DNA from: Christensenella sp. UBA3857
GTDB lineage: Bacteria > Bacillota > Clostridia > Christensenellales > CAG-138
Reading direction: 5' to 3'
DNA length: 43,914 bases
NCBI GenBank assembly: GCA_002392505.1
Contig: DGHD01000037.1
Coordinates: 1-43,914 of the forward strand
Below the pieces are notes generated by a model. It saw nothing but the letters and a program-made list of their open reading frames with translations. It was not told the DNA's origin and did no database searches. Of the stretch, positions 23,978 through 30,814 are shown piece by piece (position 1 is the first letter of the stretch; each line of letters begins with the position of its first letter). The translations under genes were made by a program, and so were the position numbers.

Positions 23978-24574
23978 ATGGAAAAAAACAATGATCTGGT
24001 GGAGATGAAGCTTCGCCGATGGGAAAAGTATCTGAAGGAGTATCAGCTCCCCTCCTGGGAGGAGATCCCCGACCTCGGTCTTTATATGGAGCAGGTGCTC
24101 GTGCTTTTGAACAACTATCTCGACTATCTGCCGCCGGAGCTGAAGGACGAGCAGCCGATCACGGCGTCGACGATCAACAACTACGTCCGCAACCGCTATA
24201 TGCCAAAGCCCCGCAAGAAGAAGTATTACCGCGTGCACATCGCGTATCTCGTCATGATCTGCACGCTCAAGCAGAGCCTTACGATACCCACTCTCGCGCA
24301 GCTTATACCCAACGAGATCCCCGATGAGGAGGTCAAGCGCATATACACCTCCTACCGCAACCGTCACCGCATCGCCTCGGAGTATTTCATCGGCGAGGTG
24401 CGCCTTATCGCGTCCCCGATACTGCATCATGACGAAAGGCGGATCGAAGCCTCCGTCGACGACGCGAACGACCTTATCACCACCTACGCGGTGCTGTCCG
24501 GGCTCTCGGGGCTGCTCGCGGAAAAGCTGCTGCTCCTTGACAGGAACTCGGAAACGGAAGAAAAAAAAGAATGA
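23978..24574 (+). CDS. DUF1836 domain protein
   Basis: This 198-aa protein contains the DUF1836 core: WEEIPDLGLYMEQVLVLLNNYL, ITASTINNYVRNRYMPKPRKKKYYRVHIAYL (in parts), VMICTLKQSLTI. The family is common next to degV-type genes in Clostridia and has a MerR-like helix-turn-helix flavour (INNYVR...MPKP), so a regulatory role is often assumed but not proven. The ATG at 23978 follows GGGGGAAG; the in-frame TTG at 23966 is rejected because that site would lie inside the gene. It diverges from the degV pair and may regulate it; this is inference. Confidence 0.85.
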   Translation: MEKNNDLVEMKLRRWEKYLKEYQLPSWEEIPDLGLYMEQVLVLLNNYLDYLPPELKDEQPITASTINNYVRNRYMPKPRKKKYYRVHIAYLVMICTLKQSLTIPTLAQLIPNEIPDEEVKRIYTSYRNRHRIASEYFIGEVRLIASPILHHDERRIEASVDDANDLITTYAVLSGLSGLLAEKLLLLDRNSETEEKKE

Positions 24575-24586
24575 TCAGGTATAACG

Positions 24587-24611
24587 AAAGAGCCGGCAAA
24601 ACCGGCTCTTT
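24587..24611 (+). terminator. Terminator after the DUF1836 gene
   Basis: A perfect 10-bp stem, AAAGAGCCGG (24587-24596) with CCGGCTCTTT (24602-24611), is followed by GTTTATT. It separates the convergent ilvE gene. Confidence 0.85.
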
Positions 24612-24631
24612 GTTTATTCGTTTTTTGCTTA

Positions 24632-25708
24632 TCAGTACTTGCAGACTTCCTTTACCCAGCCGTGGGTATCGGGGATGCGGCCCCACTGGATGCCGGTCAG
24701 GGTGTTGTAGAAGTCCATGGTGAGCTTGCCGATCTCGCCGCCGCCGATGACCATATGCTTGTCGCGGTAGCAGAGCTCGCCGACGGGGGAAACGACCGCG
24801 GCGGTGCCGGTGCCGAACGCCTCCTGGAGCTCGCCGGACTCGGCATAGCCGATCAGCTCGTCGATGGAGATGTCGCGCTCCTCGACCTCGATGCCCTTCT
24901 CGCGGGCAAGAGTGAGGATGGAACGGCGGGTGACGCCGGGCAGGACGGTGTCCTTAAGATCGGCGGTCAGGAGCTTGCCGTTTACGATGAACATCATGTT
25001 CATGGCGCCGACTTCCTGGACGTACTTAAGATGCTCGCCGTCAAGCCAGAGCACCTGGGCAAAGCCCTCCTTCGCTGCCTCGTCGCCGGCGAGGATGGAG
25101 CAGGCGTAGTTGCCGCCGGTCTTCGCAAAGCCGGTGCCGCCGCGGACGGCGCGGACGTACTTATCCTCGACGCGGATGCGGATGGGCTTTAAGCCCTCCT
25201 TATAATAGGCGCCGGACGGGGAGCAGATGATGAAGTAGACGTAATGCTTCGCGGCGTGTACGCCGAGGGCTTCGTCATTGGCGAACATGGTGGGCCTTAA
25301 ATAGAGGCTCGTGCCGGCGGAATGGGGTACCCAATCCTTTTCGATCTCGACGAGCTTACGCATCGCCTCGACGTTGAAATCGACGTCGATCTCGGGCATG
25401 CACATACGCCTTGCGGAATTGTTCAGGCGCTCGGAATTCGCGTCGGGACGGAACATGAGGATGCGTCCGTCGTCGGTGCGGTAGGCCTTGAGCCCCTCGA
25501 AGATCTCCTGCGCGTAATGGAGCACGGAGCTGGAGGGATCGAGGCTCAGGCGATGATACGGCTCGATGCGGGGATTATGCCACTCGCCGTCGTACCACTC
25601 CATGATGAACATGTGGTCGGTAAAGCGCTTACCGAAACCGAGGCTGCCCTCCTCCTCAAGGGTGGGCTTCTTTTTGAGATCGCAGCTTAAATTGACCGAA
25701 ATTTCCAT
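24632..25708 (-). CDS. ilvE: Branched-chain amino acid aminotransferase
   Basis: This 358-aa class IV PLP aminotransferase makes or degrades valine, leucine and isoleucine by exchanging the amino group with glutamate. Diagnostic features are HYAQEIFEGLKAYR (59-77 region), RPDANSERLNNSA, SLYLRPTMFA, the PLP lysine in GGTGFAKTGGNYA (Lys196), LDGEHLKYVQEVGAMNMMF and AFGTGTAAVVSPVG. Length and motifs are those of the long BCAT II group. GGAGGT precedes the ATG. It lies 20 bases after the yigZ stop, third in an operon with a class I aminotransferase. Confidence 0.96.
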   Translation of the reverse strand: MEISVNLSCDLKKKPTLEEEGSLGFGKRFTDHMFIMEWYDGEWHNPRIEPYHRLSLDPSSSVLHYAQEIFEGLKAYRTDDGRILMFRPDANSERLNNSARRMCMPEIDVDFNVEAMRKLVEIEKDWVPHSAGTSLYLRPTMFANDEALGVHAAKHYVYFIICSPSGAYYKEGLKPIRIRVEDKYVRAVRGGTGFAKTGGNYACSILAGDEAAKEGFAQVLWLDGEHLKYVQEVGAMNMMFIVNGKLLTADLKDTVLPGVTRRSILTLAREKGIEVEERDISIDELIGYAESGELQEAFGTGTAAVVSPVGELCYRDKHMVIGGGEIGKLTMDFYNTLTGIQWGRIPDTHGWVKEVCKY

Positions 25709-25728
25709 GAAAGACCTCCAAGAAAATA

Positions 25729-26379
25729 TTATTGTTGTTTATATTCCGCCGACCCCGTCAGGGGAACGGCCATGAACCTTTGGGAAACGGCCTCGGGACG
25801 CGCCCTGCCGTCAGTCCTTTCGATGAGCTCCCGCGTGAAATCGACGACCGACTCGTCCTTTACGGTAACGCGGAAGCGCACGTTTTCGAGAAAATCGACG
25901 CTGTCGACGACGCTGTTCGCCTTAACGAACCCCTCTATGCCGCCGTAGCGCGGGTAATCGACCGCAAACTCCAGAACGGTGCAGGGGCACATCAGCCCGC
26001 AGCCCGCGTCGGAAAGCGCGTCGGAAGCGGCCTTGGAATACGCCCTTACGAGCCCGCCGCTGCCAAGGAGTATCCCTCCGAAGTAGCGCGTCACGATAAT
26101 GAGCGCGTCCTTTATCTCTCGCCGGATAAGCGTGTCCATAATGGGCATGCCCGCCGTGCCGCCGGGCTCGCCGTCGTCGGAGAAGCGCTGTTCCCCGGTC
26201 GAAAGCGCGTACGCCCAGCAGTTATGCGTCGCATCGTAATGGAGCTTCCGTATCCCGGAAAGCCTCTCCATGGCTTCCTCCTCGCTTTTCACGGGGAAGC
26301 AGCGGCCGATGAACCGTGACTTTTTTTCGGTAAACTCGGTCTCGGACTCCCGGAGAACGGTTTTGTAAGGCTTGAGCAT
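25729..26379 (-). CDS. yigZ: IMPACT/YigZ family protein
   Basis: This is 216 aa. The N-terminal UPF0029 domain contains EFTEKKSRFIGRCFPV, HYDATHNCWAYALSTGEQRFSDDGEPGGTAG (in parts) and VTRYFGGILLGSGGLVRAY. A C-terminal ferredoxin-like domain follows (about residues 140-210). YigZ proteins are related to the eukaryotic IMPACT translational regulator and may act on ribosomes; a role is not established. I chose the ATG at 26379, because GAAGGA lies nine bases upstream of it but directly touches the longer start at 26388. It lies between two aminotransferase genes in one operon. Confidence 0.92.
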   Translation of the reverse strand: MLKPYKTVLRESETEFTEKKSRFIGRCFPVKSEEEAMERLSGIRKLHYDATHNCWAYALSTGEQRFSDDGEPGGTAGMPIMDTLIRREIKDALIIVTRYFGGILLGSGGLVRAYSKAASDALSDAGCGLMCPCTVLEFAVDYPRYGGIEGFVKANSVVDSVDFLENVRFRVTVKDESVVDFTRELIERTDGRARPEAVSQRFMAVPLTGSAEYKQQ

Positions 26380-26427
26380 CTGATCCATTCCTTCGGTGCG
26401 AAGCGGCGGTCGGACAAAGGGCGGTCC

Positions 26428-27612
26428 TCAGCGCATTTCCTTAAGAAGATCGCCGAGGCGGTGGATGCCGTCCACGATCCTCTCCTCGGGCTCTGCCGAG
26501 AAGTTGAGACGGAAGGTATTGTCGCCGATGCCGGGCTTGGTGTAGAAGGGCGCGCCGGGAACGAAGGCGACGAGCTTCTCGGCGACGGCACGCTTATAGA
26601 TCTCGTTCGCATCCATATCCTCGGGAAGCGTTACCCACACGAAGAGACCGCCCTCGGGCTTCTCGTACTTCGCCCAATCGGGGAAGTATTTGCCCATGGC
26701 GTCGAGCATAATGTTAAGCGACTTGGAGTAGACGGAGTTGATGAAATCAAGATGCCCGGGCATCCTGCCCTGGTTGATGAACTCCGCTACGAGCGCCTGG
26801 TTGAGGTTCGGCGAATGGGTATCGGAGCCCTGCTTCGCAATGACCATCTTCCTGACGAGCTCCTCGTTTCCGCAGCAGCACGCAACGCGCAGACCCGGGG
26901 AAACGGTCTTCGAATAGCTGGTGAGCAGTATCACGTTGTCGGAGGTATCGAAGGTCTTGATAAGGGGCATGACCTCGCCGGAATAGCGCAGGGACGCATA
27001 GGGATCGTCCTCGATAACGAGCATGTCATACTCCGCCGCAAGACGGGCCGTCATCTTCCTTGCCTCGACGTTCATTACGGCGCCGGTGGGGTTCTGGAAG
27101 GTCGGGATGGTGTAGAACATCACGGGACGCTCCCTCTTCACGATCTCCTCCAGCTCGTCGGCATGGACGCCGTCCTCATGCATGGGGACGGAAACGATGT
27201 TCGCCTGGGCGAGCTTGAATATCTGGATGGCGCCCAGGAAGGTCGGCTCCTCAACGAGCACGGTGGAACCCGGGTTGATCATTACCTTGGCCAGCAGATC
27301 GAGACCCTGCATGGAGCCAGTCATGGTGATGACGTTGTCGATCGTGGCGTTGGTGATGCCGAGGGGAGGCAGCACCTTCTCAAGATAAGCCCTCCTGAGA
27401 GGCATATAGCCCTCCGTCGGACCGTACTGGAGGAGCGCGTCGCCCTTTTCGGCGATAAGCTCTTTAGCGGTCTCGGCCGCCCACTCCTTGGGGAAGCATT
27501 CCTTGGCGGGATTGCCGCCGCCGAAGCTGATGATAGCGGGATTGCCGAGGACCTTGAAAAGCTCACGGATCGCGCTGCCCTTTACGCCTTTTATACGTTC
27601 GGAAAACTGCAT
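26428..27612 (-). CDS. PLP-dependent class I aminotransferase (2-aminoadipate transaminase-like)
   Basis: This 394-aa protein is the free-standing aminotransferase related to MocR/LysN (COG1167). Features are SFGGGNPAKECFP, LQYGPTEGYMPLRRAY, the PLP-ring region TMTGSMQGLDLLAK, IPTFQNPTGAVM, EDDPYASLRY and the PLP lysine in TSYSKTVSPGLR (Lys235), with the closing arginine in FRLNFS. These enzymes act on 2-aminoadipate, aromatic or branched-chain amino acids; I cannot tell which. A GGAGGT site lies eight bases before the ATG. First gene of an operon with yigZ and ilvE. Confidence 0.92.
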   Translation of the reverse strand: MQFSERIKGVKGSAIRELFKVLGNPAIISFGGGNPAKECFPKEWAAETAKELIAEKGDALLQYGPTEGYMPLRRAYLEKVLPPLGITNATIDNVITMTGSMQGLDLLAKVMINPGSTVLVEEPTFLGAIQIFKLAQANIVSVPMHEDGVHADELEEIVKRERPVMFYTIPTFQNPTGAVMNVEARKMTARLAAEYDMLVIEDDPYASLRYSGEVMPLIKTFDTSDNVILLTSYSKTVSPGLRVACCCGNEELVRKMVIAKQGSDTHSPNLNQALVAEFINQGRMPGHLDFINSVYSKSLNIMLDAMGKYFPDWAKYEKPEGGLFVWVTLPEDMDANEIYKRAVAEKLVAFVPGAPFYTKPGIGDNTFRLNFSAEPEERIVDGIHRLGDLLKEMR

Positions 27613-27651
27613 TTATTTTACCTCCGTAAAAGTGTATAGTTATTCAAGGTT

Positions 27652-27680
27652 ATTGTACAAGCTTTTTTATGAGATTTCAA
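27652..27680 (-). promoter_or_regulatory. Promoter of the aminotransferase-yigZ-ilvE operon
   Basis: Minus-strand -35 TTGAAA (27680-27675) and -10 TACAAT (27657-27652) are 17 bases apart, about 40 bases before the ATG. Confidence 0.7.
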
Positions 27681-27698
27681 ATATATTTTAAGGTATAT

Positions 27699-27751
27699 AA
27701 AAAGGGAGAGTGCATTGGGCGCATTCACTTAATGATATGCAGCTTTCCCCT
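27699..27751 (-). terminator. Probable terminator of the aro operon
   Basis: After the stop at 27767 the minus strand can pair AGGGGA with TCCCT and TGCAT with ATGCA around a long loop, and then runs into TTTTTATA. The stem is interrupted, so this is less certain than the other terminators. Confidence 0.4.
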
Positions 27752-27766
27752 CCCCGTTTAACAGCG

Positions 27767-28537
27767 TCAGACGGCGCCCGTCGTTTTCAGGTAGAATCCC
27801 GCGGCGCGCTCCGCGGCGCCCTCGGCGTCGGGATCGAGCTTAATATCCGCGCACGCCTCATATTTCTCATACCTTTCATGATACAGGCGGTCTATATTGG
27901 CGTCCACCTCCTCCGGCGTGTCCGCCGCAAGGAGCGGGCGGTTGTTCGTCGCCTGACCGTGGAGCTTGTCGAGCGCCCTGTCAAGGAACACCGTCACGCC
28001 GGAATACCGCATGAGCTTGGCGTTCTCCTCCCTCATGGGCATGCCGCCGCCCGTGGCGACGATCAGCCCGCCGTGCGCCGCGGCAGCCTTGAGCGCCTCC
28101 GTCTCAAGCGTGCGGAAGCCCTCCTCGCCCATGGAAGCGAATATCTCGTCTATCGTCATTCCCGTCCCGTTCATTATCATCCTGTCCGTGTCGCAGAGCC
28201 CCATCCCGAGAGCTGCGGCGAGCTTCCTGCCCATGCGCGTTTTGCCGCAGTCCGGCATGCCGACGAGGTATAGATTGAGCCCCTTTTTCTGCACGCGCTT
28301 CGACTCGTCCATAAGGAGCCGGACGAGCCTCTCCCCTCCCTCGCGGAAGCGCTCCGGAAGCATGCCGAGCCGTGACGAAACGACCTCCTCCTCACGCGCG
28401 GGGTCGAGGGCGTCCATAAGCGCAAGGCGCTTGACCGCGCCAATCTCCTCCGCGGTCTCCATACGCTCGGCGTAAAGCCGCATGAGCTCCTTATCTATCC
28501 CGTCGAGCTTTGTTCTCAATTCATCGAGTTCTTTCAT
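27767..28537 (-). CDS. Bifunctional chorismate mutase / shikimate kinase
   Basis: This is a 256-aa fusion. Residues 1-85 are an AroQ-type chorismate mutase (LRTKLDGIDKELMRLYAERM, then EIGAVK and a DPAREEEVV segment), which turns chorismate into prephenate. Residues 88-256 are a shikimate kinase with P-loop GMPDCGKT, CDTDRMI, the ATGGGMPMR substrate loop, VFLDR and NNRPLL, which phosphorylates shikimate with ATP. The two reactions lie on either side of the EPSP and chorismate synthase steps encoded upstream, so the operon covers shikimate to prephenate. The start overlaps aroC by four bases (ATGA). Cytoplasmic. Confidence 0.93.
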   Translation of the reverse strand: MKELDELRTKLDGIDKELMRLYAERMETAEEIGAVKRLALMDALDPAREEEVVSSRLGMLPERFREGGERLVRLLMDESKRVQKKGLNLYLVGMPDCGKTRMGRKLAAALGMGLCDTDRMIMNGTGMTIDEIFASMGEEGFRTLETEALKAAAAHGGLIVATGGGMPMREENAKLMRYSGVTVFLDRALDKLHGQATNNRPLLAADTPEEVDANIDRLYHERYEKYEACADIKLDPDAEGAAERAAGFYLKTTGAV

Positions 28538-29586
28538 TCGCCGTATCCTTTTTCGTATTCCATGACAAGATCAAGGAGCGCCGCGCACGCCGCCGCCTCC
28601 ACCGCCGCGAGCCCCCTGGGGAGTATCGCGGTATCGTGCCGTCCCGCTATCGTAAGCGGCACGGGCTTGTTTTCGACGAGGTCGAACCCCGTCTGCGGCT
28701 TTTTGATCGACGGCACGGGACGGAACCCGCAGCGGAATATGAGCGGCATGCCGTTCGAGATGCCGCCGTTCACGCCGAAGGAGCGGTTCGTCATAGTCCT
28801 GCCGCCCTCCGTGAACTGATCGTTCATTTCGCTTCCGAAAGTTTTAAGCTCGCCGAATTCGACCGAGCGAAGACCGGGGATCATAAAGAGATACCTCGAA
28901 AGCGTCGACTCCACGCCGCCGAACAGCGGCTCGCCTATGCCGACGGGCAGTCCCAGCGCGGCGCACTCCGCACCGCAGGCGAGCGTATCGCCCTCCGCCC
29001 GCGTTTTTTCAAGCAGCGCCTCCATTTCGGCGCGCTTTGTCACGTCGGCGAGCGGGAAGAACGGATCGAGCGCCGGCGGTTCGGTCATCGTGGGATCGAA
29101 GTCCGCGTCGGATACGGAGCCGATAAAGCTCACGTGCGAGAACACCTCTATCCCCCGCGCCTTAAGGAGCTGACGGCATACGCTCCCCGCGAACACGAGG
29201 GGCAGCGTCATGCGGCCGGAGTATTTCCCGCCGCCGGAGATATCCTCCCTGCCGCCGGACTTGACCCACGCGCAGTAGTCCGCGTGCGACGGACGCGCGA
29301 CGGGCCTGTATTCCGAGCGGTCGTACGCCCTGTTCGTGAACGAAACGGCGATGGGTCCGCCGTCGGTCACGCCGCCTGTCACGCCGGAGAGTATCACGGG
29401 CTCGTCCGCCTCCTGCCGCGGCGTCGCGAAGGAATGGCTCCTCGCGCTGCGGCGGTCGATATCAAAGCGTATCGCGTCCATATCGAGCGCAACGCCCGCG
29501 GGTATGCCCCTTATTTCGCACCCGACGCTTTCCGCATGCGAAGCGCCGGTCAATGTGATGATAACGTTTTTTCCGATGGTATCCAT
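28534..29586 (-). CDS. aroC: Chorismate synthase
   Basis: This 350-aa protein converts EPSP to chorismate using reduced FMN. Landmarks are LTGASHAESVGCEIRGIPAG near the N-terminus, RRSARSHSFATPRQEAD, DYCAWVKSGGREDISGGGKYSGRMT (in parts), IEVFSHV, GGISNGMPLIFRCGF, and RHDTAILPRGLAAVEAAACAALLDL (in parts). Its length is typical. It is 14 bases behind aroA without a strong ribosome site, suggesting coupling, and overlaps the next gene by four bases. Confidence 0.96.
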   Translation of the reverse strand: MDTIGKNVIITLTGASHAESVGCEIRGIPAGVALDMDAIRFDIDRRSARSHSFATPRQEADEPVILSGVTGGVTDGGPIAVSFTNRAYDRSEYRPVARPSHADYCAWVKSGGREDISGGGKYSGRMTLPLVFAGSVCRQLLKARGIEVFSHVSFIGSVSDADFDPTMTEPPALDPFFPLADVTKRAEMEALLEKTRAEGDTLACGAECAALGLPVGIGEPLFGGVESTLSRYLFMIPGLRSVEFGELKTFGSEMNDQFTEGGRTMTNRSFGVNGGISNGMPLIFRCGFRPVPSIKKPQTGFDLVENKPVPLTIAGRHDTAILPRGLAAVEAAACAALLDLVMEYEKGYGE

Positions 29587-29600
29587 ATTGCTTTGTTATT

Positions 29601-30728
29601 TCAATTTACGATCCCCAGTTCTTTGCAGTCTTCCCAGAAGCTTGCCGCAGACTTGGCGGCGCATTCCGCGCCCTCGAACGATACGGGAGAATCGGATATG
29701 AGCGCCATGACCGCCGCGGCGAACGCGAGCCTGTGATCGTTTTGGACGCGGCATTCCCCGCCGCTGAGGCGTTTGCCGCCGTGAACGATCACGCAGCCCC
29801 TTCCCGCCTCCGCTTCCCCGCCGAGATCGCGAATGAGACAGACCGCGCCCGCTTCCCTGTCCGATTCCTTCGTCCTGAGCCTCGCCGTGCCGCGGATGAC
29901 GGTATCCCCCGCGCGCGAGCAGGCGACGGCGGCAAGGAGCGGCGCAATATCCGGGCAGTCGGAGATATCCGCATCCCGGAGAAGAGCGTATTTCAAAAAA
30001 TCCTTGTCCGGCTGATGGGTGCTTTCGCTTTTGCCGATCACTTCGATCTCGCCGCCGAGCACGTTCATCGCCTCGAAAACGGCGGCGTAGGAGGCGTCCC
30101 CCGTTACGGGGATGACCTCCGGCGCACGGTACGCAGAAGGGAAAGTCCTGTAACCCGTTTCCGTTTCTTCGATAACGCCGCCGAAAAGCCGCACGAAGTC
30201 GAGCGTCATTTCGGCATAGGGTTTGGAAACGAGCCCGTTTTTGACGATCAGTTCGCACTCGCGGTCAAGGAGCGGCAGCGCGATAAGAAGCCCCGAGAGG
30301 AATTGGCTCGTGCGGGAGCAGTCGATCGTGAAGCGGTCCCCCGTTATCGGCGCGCGCGCATCGATAAACGCCGTGCCGGGCGCGGGCGTCAGGCTCACGC
30401 CGAGGCATTCCTCTATCTCGCCGAAGCCCCTTTTCAGAAGCGCCTCGTCCGCAAGGACCGATACCCTTCCGAAAAGCGCCGCCTGAACGGGGATGAGCAT
30501 ACGCATGAGCGCCGCGCTCTCGCCGACGAAAGCGCCGTCAAGCTTTTCAGCCGCAAGGAGCGCATAGTTAAGATCGGCGCAGAAAGGCGCGTCGAAGCCT
30601 TCGACAGCCCTTCGGGGGTCCTCCCCGGAAAGACCGAGCAAAAGCGCCGCGCGTATCGCCTCCGACTTCGACGGCGGGAGCTTGACAACGCCCTTCGGCA
30701 TTATTCCGTTTTCTATGCGGATCCTCAT
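29601..30728 (-). CDS. aroA: 3-phosphoshikimate 1-carboxyvinyltransferase (EPSP synthase)
   Basis: This 375-aa protein joins shikimate-3-phosphate and phosphoenolpyruvate. Landmarks are GVVKLPPSKSEAIRAALL, SRTSQFLSGLLIALPLL, VTGDASYAAVFEAM, KSESTHQPDK and RLRTKESDRE. The usual ECGSTLRFL segment is replaced by VGESAALMRMLIPV, and the protein is shorter than most (about 420-440 aa), so this is a diverged member. The conserved N-terminus points to the ATG at 30728. Only eight bases separate it from the -10 box, so the message is probably leaderless; a GTG at 30746 overlaps the promoter. First gene of the aro operon. Confidence 0.92.
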   Translation of the reverse strand: MRIRIENGIMPKGVVKLPPSKSEAIRAALLLGLSGEDPRRAVEGFDAPFCADLNYALLAAEKLDGAFVGESAALMRMLIPVQAALFGRVSVLADEALLKRGFGEIEECLGVSLTPAPGTAFIDARAPITGDRFTIDCSRTSQFLSGLLIALPLLDRECELIVKNGLVSKPYAEMTLDFVRLFGGVIEETETGYRTFPSAYRAPEVIPVTGDASYAAVFEAMNVLGGEIEVIGKSESTHQPDKDFLKYALLRDADISDCPDIAPLLAAVACSRAGDTVIRGTARLRTKESDREAGAVCLIRDLGGEAEAGRGCVIVHGGKRLSGGECRVQNDHRLAFAAAVMALISDSPVSFEGAECAAKSAASFWEDCKELGIVN

Positions 30729-30736
30729 ATATAATG

Positions 30737-30765
30737 AGTATAACACGGCTCATACTTGAAATCAA
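30737..30765 (-). promoter_or_regulatory. aroA promoter (leaderless type)
   Basis: Minus-strand -35 TTGATT (30765-30760) and -10 TATACT (30742-30737) are 17 bases apart. The -10 ends eight bases before the aroA ATG, leaving essentially no 5' UTR. Its -35 box overlaps the -35 box of the divergent flavodiiron promoter. Confidence 0.7.
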
Positions 30766-30784
30766 ACCATAAAAATGATATACT
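30756..30784 (+). promoter_or_regulatory. Flavodiiron gene promoter
   Basis: Plus-strand -35 TTGAAA (30756-30761) and -10 TATACT (30779-30784) are 17 bases apart, about 30 bases before the ATG. The shared sequence TTGAAATCAA (30756-30765) contains both divergent -35 boxes, so only one promoter can be occupied at a time. Confidence 0.72.
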
Positions 30785-30814
30785 GACTATAACTGAGCAA
30801 AAGGAGGTTTTTCA

